DNA from: VBDM01 sp049663805
GTDB lineage: Bacteria > Pseudomonadota > Gammaproteobacteria > Burkholderiales > SG8-39
DNA length: 14,970 bases
NCBI GenBank assembly: GCA_049663805.1
Contig: JBATEB010000292.1
Location: 1 to 14,970 of the forward strand
Direction of reading: 5' to 3'
Every line of letters begins with the position of its first letter. Within the stretch, counting starts at the first letter, position 1. This document shows positions 6,075 through 12,326 of the stretch, piece by piece. The notes beneath the pieces are model-generated. The model made no database searches and had not been told where the DNA came from. It saw nothing but the letters and a program-made list of their open reading frames with translations. Both the position numbers and the translations under genes were made by a program.

Positions 6075-7481
6075 TCAAAGCACCTTTCCCGGGTTCATGA
6101 TTCCGAGAGGATCGAGCGCGCGCTTGACGCCGCGCATCAGCTCCAGCTCCAGCGGAGACTTGTAGCGAAGGATCTCCCCGCGCTTGAGTTGCCCCAGACC
6201 GTGCTCGGCGCTGATCGACCCGCCCAATCGCGCCACGCTGTCGTGCACAATGAGGTTGATCGCCGCGGGGTCCCTGGAGAAATTTTCCGGGGCAGTGCCT
6301 TCCGGCGGGGACACGTTGTAGTGCACATTGCCGTCGCCGAGATGGCCGAAAGTCACCGTCCGGACACCCGGACGGGCGAGCGCGAGCGCGGCGTCGGTCG
6401 CGGCGATGAATTCGGCGATCCGGGAAATCGGAATCGAGACATCGTGCTTGATATTCGGACCCTCGCGGGCCTGCGCTTCCGAGACGAATTCGCGCAGACT
6501 CCAGAAAGCGCGAGCCTGGGTCTCGCTCTGGGCGATCGCGGCATCCAGGATGATTCCTCCTGCGAGAGCCGATCCGAGCACGTCTTCCGCCAGAGACCTG
6601 ACACCCTCGCCCGGCTGCGTGTCCGAAAGTTCCACCAGCACGTAGAAAGGGAAACGGCGCCGAAACGGAGCGAGCGTGTCCCTGAAATGCTTGAGCACCA
6701 GTGAGAGGCAGAAGTCCGAAAACAATTCGAACGCGGTGAGCCGTTCGCCGCCGGCCCCTTGTGCCCGCTCGAGCAGCGCCAGGGCCTTCTCCGGGCTCTG
6801 CACCGCCGCCACCGCGGTGGCGCGCGACCTGGGCAGGGGAAAGAGCTTCAGCACCGCCGCGGTGATCACCCCGAGCGTGCCTTCGGCACCGATGAAAAGC
6901 TGCTTCAGGTCATACCCGGTGTTGTCCTTGCGCAGCCCCCTCAGGCCATCCCACACCTCCCCCGAGGGCAGAACGACCTCCAGGCCCAGCACCAGCTCGC
7001 GCGCGTTGCCGTAGCGCAATACCGCGGTTCCGCCCGCGTTGGTGGAAATATTGCCGCCGATCTGGCAACTCCCTTCGGCGGCGAGGCTCAAGGGGAAGAG
7101 CCTGCCGGCTTCTTCGGCCGCGCTCTGGAGCCCGGAAAGTACGCAGCCCGCCTCGGCCGTGATCGTATTGTTGAGCGGGTCGATCGCCCGGATCCGGTTC
7201 ATGCGCGAGAGAGCGAGGACGATTTGCGACCCACTCGCATCCGGTGTCGCCGCGCCGCACAGCCCGGTGTTCCCGCCCTGGGGCACGATCGCCGTTCGTG
7301 CCTCGGCGCACGCCCGCACGACTCGCGCGACCTCCGCGGTCGACGCCGGCTTCACCACCGCCAGCGGCCGACCGGAATAGCGCTTGCGCCAGTCGGTCGC
7401 GTAGGGCGCGAAGTCGTCCGGCGCGGTGAGAATTCCCGCGGGCCCCACGATGGACCGGATCTGTTCGAGGAGCGCTGCCAT
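6075..7481 (-). CDS. FAD-linked D-2-hydroxyacid dehydrogenase (D-2-hydroxyglutarate / GlcD / D-lactate type)
   Basis: This 468-residue flavoprotein belongs to the PCMH-type FAD family that oxidises D-2-hydroxyacids, probably passing electrons to an acceptor other than O2. The FAD-binding part shows PQGGNTGLCG at 67-76, GSCQIGGNISTNAGG at 137-151 and GAEGTLGVIT at 198-207. The C-terminal part has R330 and K345 spaced as in D-2-hydroxyglutarate dehydrogenase, GHLGDGNVHYN at 379-389 with the metal-ligand histidines, SISAEHGLG at 422-430 with the Glu/His pair, and NPGK near the end. These favour D-2-hydroxyglutarate or a related D-2-hydroxyacid as substrate, but GlcD-like glycolate or D-lactate oxidation cannot be excluded. 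It starts 30 bases after rpe and is probably cotranscribed with it. No Cys-rich FeS partner (GlcF) is adjacent. Confidence 0.9.
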   Translation of the reverse strand: MAALLEQIRSIVGPAGILTAPDDFAPYATDWRKRYSGRPLAVVKPASTAEVARVVRACAEARTAIVPQGGNTGLCGAATPDASGSQIVLALSRMNRIRAIDPLNNTITAEAGCVLSGLQSAAEEAGRLFPLSLAAEGSCQIGGNISTNAGGTAVLRYGNARELVLGLEVVLPSGEVWDGLRGLRKDNTGYDLKQLFIGAEGTLGVITAAVLKLFPLPRSRATAVAAVQSPEKALALLERAQGAGGERLTAFELFSDFCLSLVLKHFRDTLAPFRRRFPFYVLVELSDTQPGEGVRSLAEDVLGSALAGGIILDAAIAQSETQARAFWSLREFVSEAQAREGPNIKHDVSIPISRIAEFIAATDAALALARPGVRTVTFGHLGDGNVHYNVSPPEGTAPENFSRDPAAINLIVHDSVARLGGSISAEHGLGQLKRGEILRYKSPLELELMRGVKRALDPLGIMNPGKVL

Positions 7482-7511
7482 CTCGGCGTCGCCGCGAAAG
7501 CGTCGCCCGCG

Positions 7512-8186
7512 TCAGCCGACCGAGCCGAGCTCGTCGCGCATTCTCGAAATAACCGCCCGGTAATCCCCGGAGCCGAAGATCGCCGAGCCCGCCACGAACG
7601 TGTCGGCTCCGGCGCGCGCGATGGAGGCGATGTTCCCGGCGTTCACGCCTCCGTCGACTTCCAGCATGATGTCGCGCCCGGCTCGGTCGATCATGCCGCG
7701 AACGTCGCGCACCTTCTCCAGGGCATGGGGAATGAACTGTTGCCCGCCAAACCCGGGGTTCACGGACATTACCAGTACCAGGTCCAGCTGGTGCAGCACG
7801 TGATCCAGACACGCAAGCGGGGTCGCAGGATTGAGGACCAGGCCCGCCTTGCAGCCCGAATCGTGAATCAGGCCCACGGTCCGGTCGACGTGTTCGCTTG
7901 CTTCCGGGTGGAAGCTGATGATATTGGCCCCCGCGCGGGCGAAATCCGGGATGATCCGATCGACCGGCTTGACCATGAGGTGCACGTCGATCGCGCTCTC
8001 GGTGAGCGGTCGGATCGCTTCGCACACCAGGGGTCCGATCGTCAGGTTCGGAACGTAGTGATTGTCCATGACGTCGAAGTGAATCATGTCCGCCCCCGCC
8101 TTGACGACCGCCGTGACTTCCTCGCCAAGGCGCGCGAAGTCGGCGGAAAGAATGCTAGGAGCAATGCGGAAAATGCGTCTGCCCAT
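7512..8186 (-). CDS. rpe: Ribulose-phosphate 3-epimerase
   Basis: Rpe interconverts D-ribulose 5-phosphate and D-xylulose 5-phosphate in the cytoplasmic pentose phosphate and Calvin pathways. The 224-residue TIM barrel has the expected residues: Ser11 in IAPSILSADF, His36 and Asp38 in HFDVMD, His69 in VHLMV, SVNPGFGGQ at 141-149 and Asp178 in EVDGGV. The frame is open 56 codons further upstream, but the ATG at 8186 matches the family N-terminus and length; the extension would run into apaG. No Shine-Dalgarno is visible. TAGAAT lies eight bases before the ATG and could serve as the -10 of an almost leaderless transcript. It is divergent from apaG across 91 bases and heads a transcription unit with the downstream dehydrogenase. 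Confidence 0.96.
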   Translation of the reverse strand: MGRRIFRIAPSILSADFARLGEEVTAVVKAGADMIHFDVMDNHYVPNLTIGPLVCEAIRPLTESAIDVHLMVKPVDRIIPDFARAGANIISFHPEASEHVDRTVGLIHDSGCKAGLVLNPATPLACLDHVLHQLDLVLVMSVNPGFGGQQFIPHALEKVRDVRGMIDRAGRDIMLEVDGGVNAGNIASIARAGADTFVAGSAIFGSGDYRAVISRMRDELGSVG

Positions 8187-8194
8187 CGCCGGAA

Positions 8195-8200
8195 ATTCTA
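8195..8200 (-). promoter_or_regulatory. Candidate -10 element of rpe
   Basis: Minus-strand TAGAAT matches the -10 consensus at 5 of 6 positions and ends eight bases before the rpe ATG, predicting a transcript with almost no 5' leader. No good -35 is visible. Confidence 0.3.
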
Positions 8201-8242
8201 CTTGGAATCGCCCGCAGCCGCATGAAACGGCGCCCCGCGCTC

Positions 8243-8271
8243 TTGTCAGTACCCCGGATTTCGTGTGCAAT
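8243..8271 (+). promoter_or_regulatory. Candidate sigma-70 promoter of apaG
   Basis: TTGTCA (8243-8248, 5 of 6) and TGCAAT (8266-8271, 4 of 6) are exactly 17 bases apart. Transcription would start at about 8278, the first base of the apaG ATG, so the mRNA may be leaderless. Confidence 0.45.
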
Positions 8272-8277
8272 GACCGA

Positions 8278-8661
8278 ATGGTCGCGGAAAAAAAGTACGA
8301 GGTAGCGGTCTCCTCGCAAACGCAGTACGTCGAGGAGCAGTCGGACGAGTACAACGACCGCTACGTGTTTGCCTATACGATCACGATCCGAAACAGGGGA
8401 AGCGTGCCGGCGCAGCTGATTTCGCGCCACTGGATCATCACCGACGGCCGCAACCAGGTCCAGGAGGTGCGGGGCCTGGGCGTGGTCGGTTCTCAGCCGC
8501 TGCTCAAACCGGGCGAGAGCTTCGAATACACCAGCGGAACCGCGATCGCCACGCCGGTCGGAACGATGCGAGGAAGCTACCAGATGGTGGCCGAGGATGG
8601 AACCCGGTTCGATGCGCCGATTCCGGAGTTCACGCTGTCGGTGCCGCGCGTCCTCCACTAG
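8278..8661 (+). CDS. apaG: ApaG-domain protein
   Basis: ApaG is a small beta-sandwich (fibronectin type III-like) protein of uncertain biochemical role, linked genetically to Co2+/Mg2+ resistance and to Ap4A metabolism in enterics. The 127-residue length is standard. Recognisable features are YVFAYTITIRN at 29-39, RHWIITDG at 50-57, GLGVVGSQPLLKPGE at 66-80 (where family members usually have GEGVVG) and YTSGTAIATPVGTMRGSY at 84-101. The frame extends upstream to 8086 through rpe, but the ATG at 8278 fits the family. There is no Shine-Dalgarno; a promoter sits directly in front. Its TAG stop interlocks with the stop of a small convergent gene as CTAG. In betaproteobacteria apaG commonly sits between rpe and mltA, as here. 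Confidence 0.94.
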   Translation: MVAEKKYEVAVSSQTQYVEEQSDEYNDRYVFAYTITIRNRGSVPAQLISRHWIITDGRNQVQEVRGLGVVGSQPLLKPGESFEYTSGTAIATPVGTMRGSYQMVAEDGTRFDAPIPEFTLSVPRVLH

Positions 8662-8807
8662 CCGCGAGGTGTCCCGCTATCGCCGGGCCCCGGTCCACTG
8701 CGCTCGCCGCCTTTCGGCTTCTTCGGCAGGGTCCACCACACCACGAATAGCAGGATCGCGAGAGCGAGCCCCGCTTCGAGCAGAATGATCCAGAGCCCGG
8801 AATTCAC
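8658..8807 (-). CDS. Small single-pass membrane protein of unknown function
   Basis: This is a 49-residue protein when read from GTG at 8807. It has a hydrophobic segment, GLWIILLEAGLALAILLFVVWW (residues 4-25; note one acidic residue inside), followed by a basic turn LPKKPK and a Gly/Pro-rich tail. The positive charge after the helix predicts N-out/C-in topology. In-frame ATG codons at 8843 and 8903 would give longer proteins but would run across the mltA start; GTG gives a compact MNSGLWIILLE start. No start has a convincing ribosome site. The stop overlaps the apaG stop, and the start lies seven bases from the divergent mltA ATG. The clean transmembrane segment, which the GC-rich complement of a gene would not normally produce, supports a real gene. 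I do not recognise a function. Confidence 0.5.
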   Translation of the reverse strand: MNSGLWIILLEAGLALAILLFVVWWTLPKKPKGGERSGPGPGDSGTPRG

Positions 8808-8813
8808 CCCACC

Positions 8814-10061
8814 ATGGTTCCCCAAATCATCCGGAAAGTACATAAGGTCCCGCGCGGGTCGGCCGCGCTCCTGGCGGTCCTGATCGGCGCCTGCACGCTG
8901 CAACCCCTGGGCCCCGGAGATTGCAGGGGAGTTGCCGCGTGCACGGCGTGCCCGGTCTGCCCGGCGGGGCCCACGGCCCCGCCGCGCGTCAATCCCCTGG
9001 AGGCGGTGGATTTTCTCTCCCTGCCGGGGTGGACGGAGGGCGAGCAGTCGGCCGCGTGGGGTCCCCTTCTCGCCTCCTGCCAGGCTTTGCGCTGGCGCGA
9101 CGCCTGGCGCGCCGCCTGCGCCCGGGCGAATCAGCTTTCATCGCCGAGCGACGAGGAGGCGCGGCGCTTCCTCGAGGAGAATTTCATTCCCTGGCGCCTC
9201 GCCAACCCCGACGGCACGCTGGAGGGAATCGTTACCGGCTACTACGAGCCGCTGCTGCGGGGCAGCCGCAAGCGGGCCGCGCCCTACCTGACCCCGCTCT
9301 ACGGCACGCCGGACGACCTGCTCACGATCGATCTCACCGCGGTGAACCCGGAATTGCGCGGCATGCGACTGCGTGGTCGGCTGGACGGAAAACGGGTCGT
9401 GCCCTACTACACGCGAGCCGAAATCGCGCGTGGCGCGACGCCTCTGGCGGGGAAGGAAATCGTCTGGGTGGACGACCCGATCGAAGCGTTTTTCCTGCAA
9501 ATCCAGGGCTCGGGGAGGGTGCGCCTGGACGGCGGCGAGACGCTGCGACTCGGTTACGCCGACCAGAACGGCCACCCCTTCCTGTCGATCGGGCGTTATC
9601 TGGTCGAGCAAGGGGAGATCAAGCTCGGTGAGGCTTCGATGCAATCGATCAAGGCCTGGGCGGCGGCCAACCCCAAGCGCCTGGAGGAACTGCTCGACCA
9701 GAATCCCAGTTTCGTCTTTTTCCGCGAGCTGCCCCTCGCCGACCCCGCCAGCGGACCGGTCGGCGCGCTCGGCATCCCGCTCACCGCGGGACGGTCGATC
9801 GCGGTCGACCCGCGCTACGTCCCGCTCGGCGCTCCGGTATTTCTCGCCACGACCTTTCCCGCGAGCGAGGCGCCGCTCAATCGCCTGGTGCTCGCGCAGG
9901 ATACGGGCGGGGCGATCCGCAATCCGGTGCGAGCGGACTTCTACTGGGGATTCGGGCGCGAAGCCGGAGCGAACGCCGGCCGGATGCGGCAGCTGGGAAG
10001 GATGTGGGTCCTGCTGCCGAAAGAACTCAAGCCCGGATCGGCCGGCGCCGCGACGCCCTAG
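8814..10061 (+). CDS. mltA: Membrane-bound lytic murein transglycosylase A
   Basis: MltA cleaves peptidoglycan between MurNAc and GlcNAc, leaving 1,6-anhydro ends, and is anchored to the inner face of the outer membrane. The 415-residue protein has a lipoprotein signal, with hydrophobic residues 17-24 and lipobox IGAC ending at Cys27. The MltA barrel contains GIVTGYYEPLLRGS at 138-151, IEAFFLQIQGSGRV at 223-236 and GYADQNGHPFLSIGRYL at 247-263. The C-terminal 3D domain follows, with VDPRYVPLG at 331-339 and the Asp-rich site AQDTGGAI...RADFYWG at 361-379, which includes the catalytic aspartate. Four more cysteines (37, 43, 46, 49) cluster just after the lipid anchor, which is unusual. The ATG at 8814 is needed for the signal sequence; the Shine-Dalgarno is weak. 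It is convergent with dsbC, with 18 bases between stops. Confidence 0.95.
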   Translation: MVPQIIRKVHKVPRGSAALLAVLIGACTLQPLGPGDCRGVAACTACPVCPAGPTAPPRVNPLEAVDFLSLPGWTEGEQSAAWGPLLASCQALRWRDAWRAACARANQLSSPSDEEARRFLEENFIPWRLANPDGTLEGIVTGYYEPLLRGSRKRAAPYLTPLYGTPDDLLTIDLTAVNPELRGMRLRGRLDGKRVVPYYTRAEIARGATPLAGKEIVWVDDPIEAFFLQIQGSGRVRLDGGETLRLGYADQNGHPFLSIGRYLVEQGEIKLGEASMQSIKAWAAANPKRLEELLDQNPSFVFFRELPLADPASGPVGALGIPLTAGRSIAVDPRYVPLGAPVFLATTFPASEAPLNRLVLAQDTGGAIRNPVRADFYWGFGREAGANAGRMRQLGRMWVLLPKELKPGSAGAATP

Positions 10062-10079
10062 ACGGCCGGCGGAACGCGG

Positions 10080-10781
10080 CTAGCGCTTCGCCTCGCCGAT
10101 CAGCTTGACCAGCTCCTCGGGCCGGGCGCCCATGATCCGCTGCCCGTTCACGGTGAAGCTCGTCGGCGTCGCCCTGACGCCGACCTTGCGGCCCAGCGCA
10201 AGCCATTTCTCGACCGGCGCGCTGCAGTTCCCGCCCGGCGCCGGTTCCCGGCCGTTCAGCATGAAATCGTAGTAGGCCTTCGCCCTGTTCGGGGCGCACC
10301 AGATGGCGCGGGACTTGTCCGGCGACTCCGGTCGAAGGATGGGGTAAAGAAAGGTGTAGATCGTGATGTCGTCCTCGCGCAGCAGCGCCCTGTCGAGACT
10401 CTTGCAATACGGACAGAAGGGATCCGAGAAGATGGCGACGACGCGCTTGCCGTCGCCGCGCACCTGCTTGATCGCAATTTCGAGCGGCAGGTCCTCGAAC
10501 CGTATCACGGAGAGCTTCTGCTGGCGTTCCTCGGTGAAATTCTTCTGCGTGCGCGCGTCGAGAATCTCTCCCCTGAACATGAAGCCCACCTTCTCGTCGG
10601 TATAGAAGATCGAGTCGCCGACGACGATCTCGTACAGACCGGCGTAGGGCGTCTTCGTCACGCTGTCCACCTTGAGTCCGGCAAAGCGGGCCTCGACGCC
10701 CTTTTTCACCGAAATCTCGTCGGCGAAAGCAGCCGCCGAGAGCATTGCCGCGAGTAACAAGATCCACAACCGTGCGCTCAT
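10080..10781 (-). CDS. dsbC: Periplasmic thiol:disulfide interchange protein DsbC
   Basis: DsbC is a V-shaped homodimeric periplasmic isomerase that reshuffles wrong disulfides and is kept reduced by DsbD. The 233-residue precursor has a signal peptide ending AAAFA|DE near residue 20, an N-terminal dimerisation domain (about 21-85) and a thioredoxin-like domain. The active site is CPYC at 123-126 in FSDPFCPYCKSLD; enteric DsbC has CGYC, so the Pro could shift its redox behaviour. A second cysteine pair (162 and 186) corresponds to the structural disulfide, and the cis-Pro loop is ATPTSF at 204-209. Its ATG overlaps the stop of the upstream FAD monooxygenase as ATGA, indicating cotranscription and translational coupling. 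DsbG is a less likely identity. Confidence 0.93.
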   Translation of the reverse strand: MSARLWILLLAAMLSAAAFADEISVKKGVEARFAGLKVDSVTKTPYAGLYEIVVGDSIFYTDEKVGFMFRGEILDARTQKNFTEERQQKLSVIRFEDLPLEIAIKQVRGDGKRVVAIFSDPFCPYCKSLDRALLREDDITIYTFLYPILRPESPDKSRAIWCAPNRAKAYYDFMLNGREPAPGGNCSAPVEKWLALGRKVGVRATPTSFTVNGQRIMGARPEELVKLIGEAKR

Positions 10782-11962
10782 GACAATTCCTTATGGTGAG
10801 AACTCCCGCCCACGGCAACCGCACGGCGCGCGAGCAGCGTCTTCAGGACCCCATTTGAATTGACCAGGCTCAACCCGAGATTCCGCAGTTGTGCCGCCAC
10901 CCGGCGCTCGGAGTGGAACAGGCGGAACAGACCTTCGGTGACGCAGCGAAGCGCGAGTATATCGCCCGCGCGAGCGCGCTCGTAGCGCCGCAGAACCAGC
11001 CGGTCTCCCGGGTCGCGAGTATCCCGAAGCAGGTCGGCGAGCCCGTGCGCATCGCCCAAACCCAGATTCACGCCTTGCCCGGCGAGCGGATGGATGACGT
11101 GCGCCGCGTCCCCGACGAGTGCGATCCGCTCGCGCACCATGGCCCGGGCGAACAGGCTACCCAGGGGAAAGGCGGCCGGCGGGGCGAGAAGTTCGAGCGC
11201 GCCCAGGCTTTCGCGACCGGCCTCGGCGACGTGCCGCCCGAGCGCTTCCGCGGGAAGCGCCAGCAGCTCCCGGGCGTGGGATTCCGGGGTCGACCATACT
11301 ATGGAAATGCGCCGGCCGGGAAGCGGCAGGTAGGCGAGCACGCCGTCGTGCCGAAACCACTGGTACGCGATATTGCGGTGCTCCCGCGCGCAGGCGAAAT
11401 TGGCGACCACGCCAAGCTGGCCGTAGCTGCGTCCGTGCGATTCGATCGCTGCCGCGCGCCTTACCCACGAGTCGGCCCCGTCCGATCCGACCGCCAGCTT
11501 CGCGGCCAGCGTGCGCCCGTCCTCGAGTTCGATTTCGGCGGAGTCTTCGCCGCAACGCAGCCGCGAGGGCACCGCCGGGCAAAGCAGCGTCACGTTGTGG
11601 CGGCGCTCGAGCTCCTGCCACAACGAATGCTGCAGGCGGCTCGACTCGACGGTCGCCGCGAGCTGGAGCAGGCCCGATTCGTACGCGGAAAAATCGAGGC
11701 GGGAGCGGCCGCTGTCTCCGAACACGCGCATTTCCTGGATTGAGGCCATGCGCCCGGCTTCGATCCGTTGCCACGCGCCGATTTCGTCGAGAAATGCAAT
11801 GCTCGCCGGGGTCAACGAATAGATCCGCGAGTCCCATCCCTCGCGCGGCGCGGCCGGCGGCGCGCGCTCGATGACCGCGAGCCTGAGACCGGTCCGCGAG
11901 AGCGCCACCGCGAGGCTGGCTCCGGCCGGGCCTGCGCCGACGATGACAACGTCGAAATCCAT
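10778..11962 (-). CDS. UbiH/UbiF/VisC/COQ6-family FAD-dependent hydroxylase
   Basis: This is a 394-residue class A flavoprotein monooxygenase of the group that hydroxylates the ubiquinone ring with O2 and NAD(P)H. Visible are the N-terminal dinucleotide motif VGAGPAGASLA at 8-18, the acidic end of the second strand (ERA at 32-34), the DG motif GSDGADSWVR at 159-168 and the FAD ribityl motif GDAAHVIHPLAGQGVNLGLG at 284-303, which is diagnostic for the family. The ring position (C1, C5 or C6) cannot be read from sequence. It heads a two-gene unit with dsbC. TACAAT lies exactly six bases before the ATG with no Shine-Dalgarno, so the message may be leaderless. A second promoter near an FNR-like box further upstream (12127-12140) is also possible. 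Confidence 0.92.
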   Translation of the reverse strand: MDFDVVIVGAGPAGASLAVALSRTGLRLAVIERAPPAAPREGWDSRIYSLTPASIAFLDEIGAWQRIEAGRMASIQEMRVFGDSGRSRLDFSAYESGLLQLAATVESSRLQHSLWQELERRHNVTLLCPAVPSRLRCGEDSAEIELEDGRTLAAKLAVGSDGADSWVRRAAAIESHGRSYGQLGVVANFACAREHRNIAYQWFRHDGVLAYLPLPGRRISIVWSTPESHARELLALPAEALGRHVAEAGRESLGALELLAPPAAFPLGSLFARAMVRERIALVGDAAHVIHPLAGQGVNLGLGDAHGLADLLRDTRDPGDRLVLRRYERARAGDILALRCVTEGLFRLFHSERRVAAQLRNLGLSLVNSNGVLKTLLARRAVAVGGSSHHKELS

Positions 11963-11968
11963 CCGTGG

Positions 11969-11974
11969 ATTGTA
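11969..11974 (-). promoter_or_regulatory. -10-like hexamer directly before the UbiH-like gene
   Basis: Minus-strand TACAAT matches the -10 consensus at 5 of 6 positions and is followed by six bases and then ATG, so transcription would begin at the start codon. The -35 position shows no good match. Confidence 0.35.
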
Positions 11975-12104
11975 CCCGCGATGAAGCCGACCCCACGGGG
12001 CGTGTGCGGCCTTTTCGCACGCCGGAGCGAAATGAGCGCAAGACCTCGACGCGGGCTTGAAAGGAGCCTGCCACGCAGGGAAAGGGCGTGCCTCGAAGTA
12101 TTGA

Positions 12105-12173
12105 CCCGGGAAATGGTAGTGGTCCCTTGATCCCGGTCAATCCCGCCTGAAAAGGGACCACTACCCGGGAAAT
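12105..12173. repeat. 14-bp perfect inverted repeat flanked by 10-bp direct repeats
   Basis: GGTAGTGGTCCCTT (12115-12128) and its exact reverse complement AAGGGACCACTACC (12152-12165) enclose 23 bases. CCCGGGAAAT occurs immediately before the left arm (12105-12114) and again at 12164-12173, overlapping the end of the right arm by two bases. No coding potential is present. It may be a dispersed REP-like palindrome, the relic of a small mobile element with target duplication, or a cruciform/RNA hairpin regulatory site. It lies between the divergent UbiH-like gene and a tRNA gene. Confidence 0.85.
12127..12140. promoter_or_regulatory. FNR/Anr-like binding site
   Basis: TTGATCCCGGTCAA matches the FNR/Anr consensus TTGAT-N4-ATCAA at nine of ten specified bases. 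It sits in the loop of the inverted repeat. On the minus strand its centre is about 43 bases upstream of a start predicted from AATACT (12102-12097), close to the class II activator position. On the plus strand it is about 83 bases upstream of the tRNA promoter start. Which gene, if any, it controls is inferred. Confidence 0.45.
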
Positions 12174-12180
12174 TGCTTCC

Positions 12181-12210
12181 TTGACAACACTCGAACCCAA
12201 ACCGGATAAT
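12181..12210 (+). promoter_or_regulatory. Strong sigma-70 promoter of the tRNA gene
   Basis: Perfect TTGACA (12181-12186) and GATAAT (12205-12210, 5 of 6) are 18 bases apart, and the tRNA begins 14 bases after the -10. This is the best promoter match in the window and probably also drives the genes after the tRNA. Confidence 0.85.
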
Positions 12211-12223
12211 TTTCGGCTTCTGT

Positions 12224-12300
<77 letters not shown>

Positions 12301-12326
12301 CTTCTTTCCTGGGCGAGCGAGCGACC

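Noticed and set aside
6759..8225. Long plus-strand open frame (488 codons) opposite the FAD dehydrogenase and rpe
   Set aside because: It spans two recognised genes and their intergenic gap on the other strand and has low-complexity composition; a GC shadow.
8187..8354. N-terminal extension of rpe through the apaG start
   Set aside because: Residues before MGRRIFRIAPS do not fit the family and overlap apaG coding sequence.
8155..8658. Minus-strand frame opposite apaG (167 codons)
   Set aside because: It is antisense to apaG across its full length, with His/Arg-rich composition and no motif.
10044..10076. GCCGGC repeats between mltA and dsbC as a shared terminator
   Set aside because: The arms are short self-complementary hexamers within coding ends and no T run follows on either strand.
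11999..12023. Bulged hairpin (GTGCG/CGCAC) upstream of the UbiH-like gene
   Set aside because: It is a short stem with a two-base bulge and no T run; it may form in a leader RNA but cannot be assigned a role.
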